This document shows positions 7,570 to 9,937 of a stretch of 9,937 bases of DNA, one piece after another (position 1 is the first letter of the stretch; every line of letters begins with the position of its first letter). A program made the position numbers and the translations under genes. Origin of the DNA: Odoribacteraceae bacterium. Its GTDB lineage: Bacteria; Bacteroidota; Bacteroidia; Bacteroidales; Marinifilaceae. The notes under the pieces are model-generated. The model ran no database searches and was not told the DNA's origin. It saw nothing but the letters and a program-made list of their open reading frames with translations. The DNA is taken from positions 1 through 9,937 of the forward strand of contig JAITJA010000208.1 in the NCBI GenBank assembly GCA_031279175.1, in the 5' to 3' direction.

Positions 7570-7848
7570 TCGCGTGAGATACGTTTGACCACGCGTGAGA
7601 TACAGTTGACCATGCATGAGATACAGTTGACCACGCGTGAGATACGGTTGACCATGCATGAGATACAGTTGACCATGCATGAGATACGGTTGACCATGCA
7701 TGAGATACAGTTGACCATGCATGAGATACGGTTGACCATGCATGGGCGACGGACGCCCACGCGTGGTCAACCGTATCCCACGCGTGGTCGACGGACGATA
7801 ACGCGTGGTTGTCGGACGACCATGGAAGGTTGTCGGCCGACCGGGCAA
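7570..7848. repeat. 21-bp tandem array: 15-bp cores alternating with 6-bp palindromes
   Basis: From 7576, eight successive units of exactly 21 bp share the core GAGATACRGTTGACC (the first reads GAGATACGTTTGACC), each followed by ACGCGT or ATGCAT. The hexamers start at 7591, 7612, 7633, 7654, 7675, 7696, 7717 and 7738. The phase continues beyond this with different cores: GGGCGACGGACGCCC (7744), GGTCAACCGTATCCC (7765, the first core inverted), GGTCGACGGACGATA (7786), each followed by ACGCGT (7759, 7780, 7801). Then come GGTTGTCGGACGACC (7807) and GGTTGTCGGCCGACC (7828) with degenerate hexamers. Three of the late cores share a central CGGACG. Cores 5-8 alternate A/G at the R position, which suggests duplication in 42-bp steps. 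There are no unique spacers, so it is not CRISPR. The period is two helical turns, placing the palindromes on one face of the DNA. Function unknown. Confidence 0.9.
7722..7780. other. Long hairpin at the orientation switch of the array
   Basis: Arms 7725-7748 and 7754-7777 can pair over 24 bp with two imperfections (one T.G wobble, one A.C), around the 5-nt loop ACGGA. Beyond an A.C mismatch at 7724/7778, two more pairs extend it to 7722/7780. It arises because a forward core (7723) faces an inverted core (7765). No T tract follows on either strand, so it is not a standard intrinsic terminator, though it could stabilise the 3' end of iorAB mRNA. Confidence 0.75.
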
Positions 7849-7875
7849 AACCAGGCCATAACGATAACAGGGAAT

Positions 7876-7904
7876 GAAAAATCCCGGGGAGAACTCCCCG
7901 GGAT
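7876..7904 (-). terminator. Rho-independent terminator of the tRNA-Lys transcript
   Basis: Arms 7881-7891 and 7894-7904 form a perfect 11-bp G+C-rich stem. Read on the minus strand it is followed by a T run (7880-7877, plus the T closing the stem). It lies 39 nt beyond the 3' end of the tRNA. There is no T run on the plus side, so it acts mainly in the minus direction. Confidence 0.8.
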
Positions 7905-7943
7905 ACTAAAATCTGAAATCATGCTCAAAATGGATCCCATTCG

Positions 7944-8016
7944 TGACCTCGGAGGGGCTCGAACCCTCGGCCCATTGATTAAGAGTCAATTGCTCTACCA
8001 GCTGAGCTACGAAGTC
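7944..8016 (-). tRNA. tRNA-Lys, anticodon CTT
   Basis: A full cloverleaf can be folded on the minus strand. The acceptor stem GACTTCG pairs with CGAGGTC (one G.T wobble), the D stem is GCTC/GAGC, and the anticodon stem ATTGA/TCAAT encloses the loop CTCTTAA with CTT at positions 34-36. The T stem is GAGGG/CCCTC with loop TTCGAGC. The discriminator base is A. The 3' CCA is not encoded. It reads AAG lysine codons. Confidence 0.96.
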
Positions 8017-8038
8017 ATCTTTGATTTTCTTTCACCGG

Positions 8039-8071
8039 CGCGAAGGTGCGATTATAATTCCGATCTCGCAA
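8039..8071 (-). promoter_or_regulatory. Putative tRNA-Lys promoter
   Basis: On the minus strand TTGC (8071-8068) is followed after 19 nt by CACCTTCGCG (8048-8039), 22 nt before the tRNA 5' end. The spacing fits the Bacteroidota -33/-7 layout and the last six bases equal the TTCGCG found upstream of other genes here. It lies between the yebC stop and the tRNA, so the tRNA may have its own promoter. Confidence 0.4.
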
Positions 8072-8077
8072 GTAAAA

Positions 8078-8794
8078 TCACTCTTTTATATTGTGATAAA
8101 CGTTCGTGACGTCATCATCCTCGTCCAGCTTGTCGAGGATCTTGTTCACGTCGGCCCGTTGCTCGTCGGTCAACTCCTTGGTGTCGACGGGGACTCGTTC
8201 GAACTCGCCGCTGACGATCTCGATGCCGGCCTCCTCGAGAAACTTCTGGATGTTCCCGTACGCCTCGAACGAGCCGCAGATATTCACCGCCCCGTCCTCG
8301 TCCTCGAACAGCTCGTCGGCCCCGTGGTCGATGATTTCCAGCTCGAACTCGTCGGCGTCGAACTCCCCGGGCTTGTTTATCTTGAAGATACACCTGCGTT
8401 CGAACAAGAAATCCAGCGATCCGGACGTTCCCAGCGATCCGCCGTATTTCGAGAACGCGTGCCGCACGTTCGCCACCGTGCGCGTGTTATTATCTGTCGC
8501 GGTCTCGACCACGATGGCAATGCCGTGCGGGGCGTATCCCTCGTAGACGACCTCCTTGTAGTCCGAGGTGTCCTTGGCGACGGCGCGCTTGATCGCCCGT
8601 TCCACGTTTTCCTTCGGCATGTTAGCCGCCTTGGCGTTTTGTATTAGAATTCGCAGGCGGGTATTATTGTCCGGGTCGGGACCACCGGCCTTGACGGCGA
8701 TGTCGATCTCCCTGCCGACGCGTGTAAAGACGCGCGCCATGTTTCCCCATCTTTTTAACTTGCGCGCTTTCCGGTATTCAAATGCTCTTCCCAT
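8078..8794 (-). CDS. yebC: YebC/PmpR (TACO1-family) protein
   Basis: A 238-residue protein of the YebC family. Members were long annotated as transcriptional regulators; more recent work places the family, including mitochondrial TACO1, in translation, helping ribosomes through difficult sequences such as proline runs. The N-terminus MGRAFEYRKARKLKRWGNMA is the typical Bacteroidota form. The conserved helical segment AKAANMPKENVERAIKRA (54-71) and the motifs YEGYAPHGIA (84-93) and FSKYGGSLGTSGS (114-126) follow. The acidic tail, including DEDDD near 224-228, is also usual. A longer frame begins at 8869 but its first 25 residues match nothing in the family. The start at 8794 is further backed by a TAAATTCGCG element about 40 nt upstream. 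It is divergent from asnS. Confidence 0.95.
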   Translation of the reverse strand: MGRAFEYRKARKLKRWGNMARVFTRVGREIDIAVKAGGPDPDNNTRLRILIQNAKAANMPKENVERAIKRAVAKDTSDYKEVVYEGYAPHGIAIVVETATDNNTRTVANVRHAFSKYGGSLGTSGSLDFLFERRCIFKINKPGEFDADEFELEIIDHGADELFEDEDGAVNICGSFEAYGNIQKFLEEAGIEIVSGEFERVPVDTKELTDEQRADVNKILDKLDEDDDVTNVYHNIKE

Positions 8795-8834
8795 GAGATT
8801 GTTATTTATATTTTTACTCTTTCCTTGTTCAGGA

Positions 8835-8844
8835 CGCGAATTTA
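8835..8844 (-). promoter_or_regulatory. Putative -7 element of the yebC promoter
   Basis: TAAATTCGCG on the minus strand, 40 nt upstream of the chosen yebC start, followed by an AT-rich leader. No clear -33 box is visible. It lies inside the longer alternative frame, favouring the shorter start. Confidence 0.4.
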
Positions 8845-8882
8845 ACGGGAAAAGCGAGGTGGCCGCCATTTCACGGTCATAT

Positions 8883-8915
8883 TTTCATTCTTTCAGGGAA
8901 AAAGTTACTTTCGCG
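8883..8915 (+). promoter_or_regulatory. Putative asnS promoter
   Basis: TTTC (8883-8886), a 19-nt spacer, then TACTTTCGCG (8906-8915). Each box differs by one base from the Bacteroidota TTTG / TAnnTTTG pattern and the spacing is as expected. It ends 26 nt before the preferred asnS start and is divergent from the yebC element. Confidence 0.5.
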
Positions 8916-8941
8916 AACAATAACATTAAATGATAAACAAG

Positions 8942-9937
8942 ATGAGACGGCTTTCAGTGAAAGAATTGTTGCAAATGACAGGCGCGGGCGAAATGGTCGT
9001 GGCGACAGGATGGGTAAAAACCAGGAGGGGGAACAAGCAAGTCAGTTTTATCGCGCTCAACGACGGGTCGACGATACATAATATACAGGTGGTCGCGGAA
9101 ACCGGGAACTTTCCCGAGGAGCTGCTGAAGCGAGTGACGACCGGGGCCGCGTTGCGGGTGACGGGAGCCCTGGTGGAGAGCGCCGGTAGCGGGCAATCCG
9201 TCGAGATCCAGGCGCGAGAGATCACCGTGCTCGGGGAGGCCGACCCGGAGAAGTACCCGATCCAGCCGAAGAAACATAGCCTGGAGTTCCTCAGGGAGAA
9301 CGCCCACTTGCGCTTCCGTACCAATATCTTCGGCGCCGTCTCCCGCGTGAGCCACGCCATGTCGTTCGCCATTCACGACTATTTCAACGCCCGCGGCTTC
9401 TATTACTTGCACGCCCCGCTCATTACCGCGTCCGACGCCGAGGGGGCCGGGGAGATGTTCCGCGTGACGACCCTCGACCCGCTGCACCCGCCACTGACCA
9501 GCTCCGGGGAGGTCGACTATAAACAGGATTTCTTCGGGAAGGCCACGAACCTGACCGTCAGCGGGCAACTCGAGGGGGAGCTGGCCGCCATGGCCCTGGG
9601 GAAGATATACACGTTCGGCCCTACCTTCCGCGCCGAGAACTCGAATACCACGCGCCACCTGGCGGAGTTCTGGATGATAGAGCCGGAAGTGGCCTTTAAT
9701 GATATTCACGATAACATGGACCTGGCAGAGGATTTCCTGAAGTTCCTGATCCGTTACGCGCTCGATCATTGCATGGATGACTTGCTGTACCTCGGGCGAC
9801 GACTGCAAGAGGAGGAGAAGGACCGGCCCGCCAGCGAACGCTCCATGGAGCTGATCGAGAAGTTGCAGTTCGTGCTGGAGAATCCTTTCGCGCGCGTCAC
9901 CTACACGGAGGCCGTCGAGCTGCTCGCGAAAAGTAAG
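8942..9937 (+). CDS. asnS: Asparaginyl-tRNA synthetase (3' end outside window)
   Basis: Class II synthetase that charges tRNA-Asn with asparagine; 332 codons are present of a family length near 465. The N-terminal OB-fold anticodon-binding domain is clear (GWVKTRRGNKQVSFIALNDG, 23-42). The motif 1 region follows (GFYYLHAPLITASDAEGAG, 152-170, with the invariant proline at 159). Motif 2 is at 225-247, with FRAEN (229-233) and HLAEFWMIE (239-247). Motif 3 should lie beyond the window. An in-frame ATG at 8930 would add four residues (MINK); I prefer 8942 because MRRLSVKELL aligns with the usual start in relatives known to me, but the choice is not certain. Confidence 0.95.
   Translation, partial: MRRLSVKELLQMTGAGEMVVATGWVKTRRGNKQVSFIALNDGSTIHNIQVVAETGNFPEELLKRVTTGAALRVTGALVESAGSGQSVEIQAREITVLGEADPEKYPIQPKKHSLEFLRENAHLRFRTNIFGAVSRVSHAMSFAIHDYFNARGFYYLHAPLITASDAEGAGEMFRVTTLDPLHPPLTSSGEVDYKQDFFGKATNLTVSGQLEGELAAMALGKIYTFGPTFRAENSNTTRHLAEFWMIEPEVAFNDIHDNMDLAEDFLKFLIRYALDHCMDDLLYLGRRLQEEEKDRPASERSMELIEKLQFVLENPFARVTYTEAVELLAKSK

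Larger units (their letters stand above)
7485..7943. other. Non-coding interval between iorB and tRNA-Lys
   Basis: A 459-bp interval where the plus-strand iorAB transcript and the minus-strand tRNA transcript converge. Positions 7485-7569 are C-rich without recognisable features. 7570-7848 hold the 21-bp palindrome array. 7876-7904 are the terminator of the tRNA transcript, and 7905-7943 are the tRNA 3' trailer. Open frames through the array exist only because the 21-bp period is a multiple of three and lacks stop codons. Confidence 0.8.

Noticed and set aside
7570..7848. CRISPR array
   Set aside because: Units are 21 bp back-to-back with no unique spacers and no cas genes nearby.
7585..8109. 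A 174-codon plus-strand frame with heptad repeats (MHEIQLT) and minus-strand frames repeating MHGQPYL or MVNRISC
   Set aside because: The frames arise because the repeat period is 21 bp and stop-free. The plus frame runs on through a terminator and antisense to tRNA-Lys, and no frame has protein-like composition outside the repeats.
8795..8869. Upstream ATG giving a 263-residue YebC
   Set aside because: The extra 25 residues match nothing in the family; MGRAFEYRKARK is the standard N-terminus.

Overview
The window most likely comes from a GC-rich member of the Bacteroidales (phylum Bacteroidota). This rests on gene content: a surface lipoprotein combining fimbrillin-like, BACON and BspA-type leucine-rich repeat segments; asparaginyl-tRNA synthetase and YebC proteins of the Bacteroidota type (YebC begins MGRAFEYRKARK); start codons without Shine-Dalgarno sequences; and upstream elements resembling the Bacteroidota -7 box (TAnnTTTG). 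I cannot name a genus or family from the sequence alone.

Layout, left to right. Positions 1-2663 (minus strand, 3' end outside the window) encode the mosaic lipoprotein. A rho-independent terminator at 2861-2896 closes the upstream minus-strand gene dsbD (2920-4926), a three-domain thiol:disulfide interchange protein. A divergent control region (4927-5273) holds a dsbD promoter, a short direct repeat, a 24-codon hydrophobic small ORF and a run of nine C. Next come iorA and iorB (5274-7484, plus strand), the two subunits of indolepyruvate:ferredoxin oxidoreductase, which form one transcription unit. Positions 7485-7943 are non-coding and contain the most unusual structure here: an array of 21-bp units, each a 15-bp core joined to a 6-bp palindrome (ACGCGT or ATGCAT), whose core orientation flips part-way along to form a long hairpin. 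A terminator, tRNA-Lys(CTT) and yebC follow on the minus strand. Finally asnS reads rightward out of the window from a promoter divergent to that of yebC.

Most genes are housekeeping or central metabolism: envelope thiol chemistry, anaerobic arylpyruvate oxidation, tRNA supply, translation. Only iorA-iorB form an obvious functional pair. The accessory element is the surface lipoprotein. Two non-coding patterns deserve attention: the 21-bp palindrome array lying where the iorAB and tRNA transcripts converge, and a recurring TAnnTTCGCG sequence 17-50 nt upstream of genes (one mismatch at the tRNA), which looks like this organism's version of the -7 promoter element.
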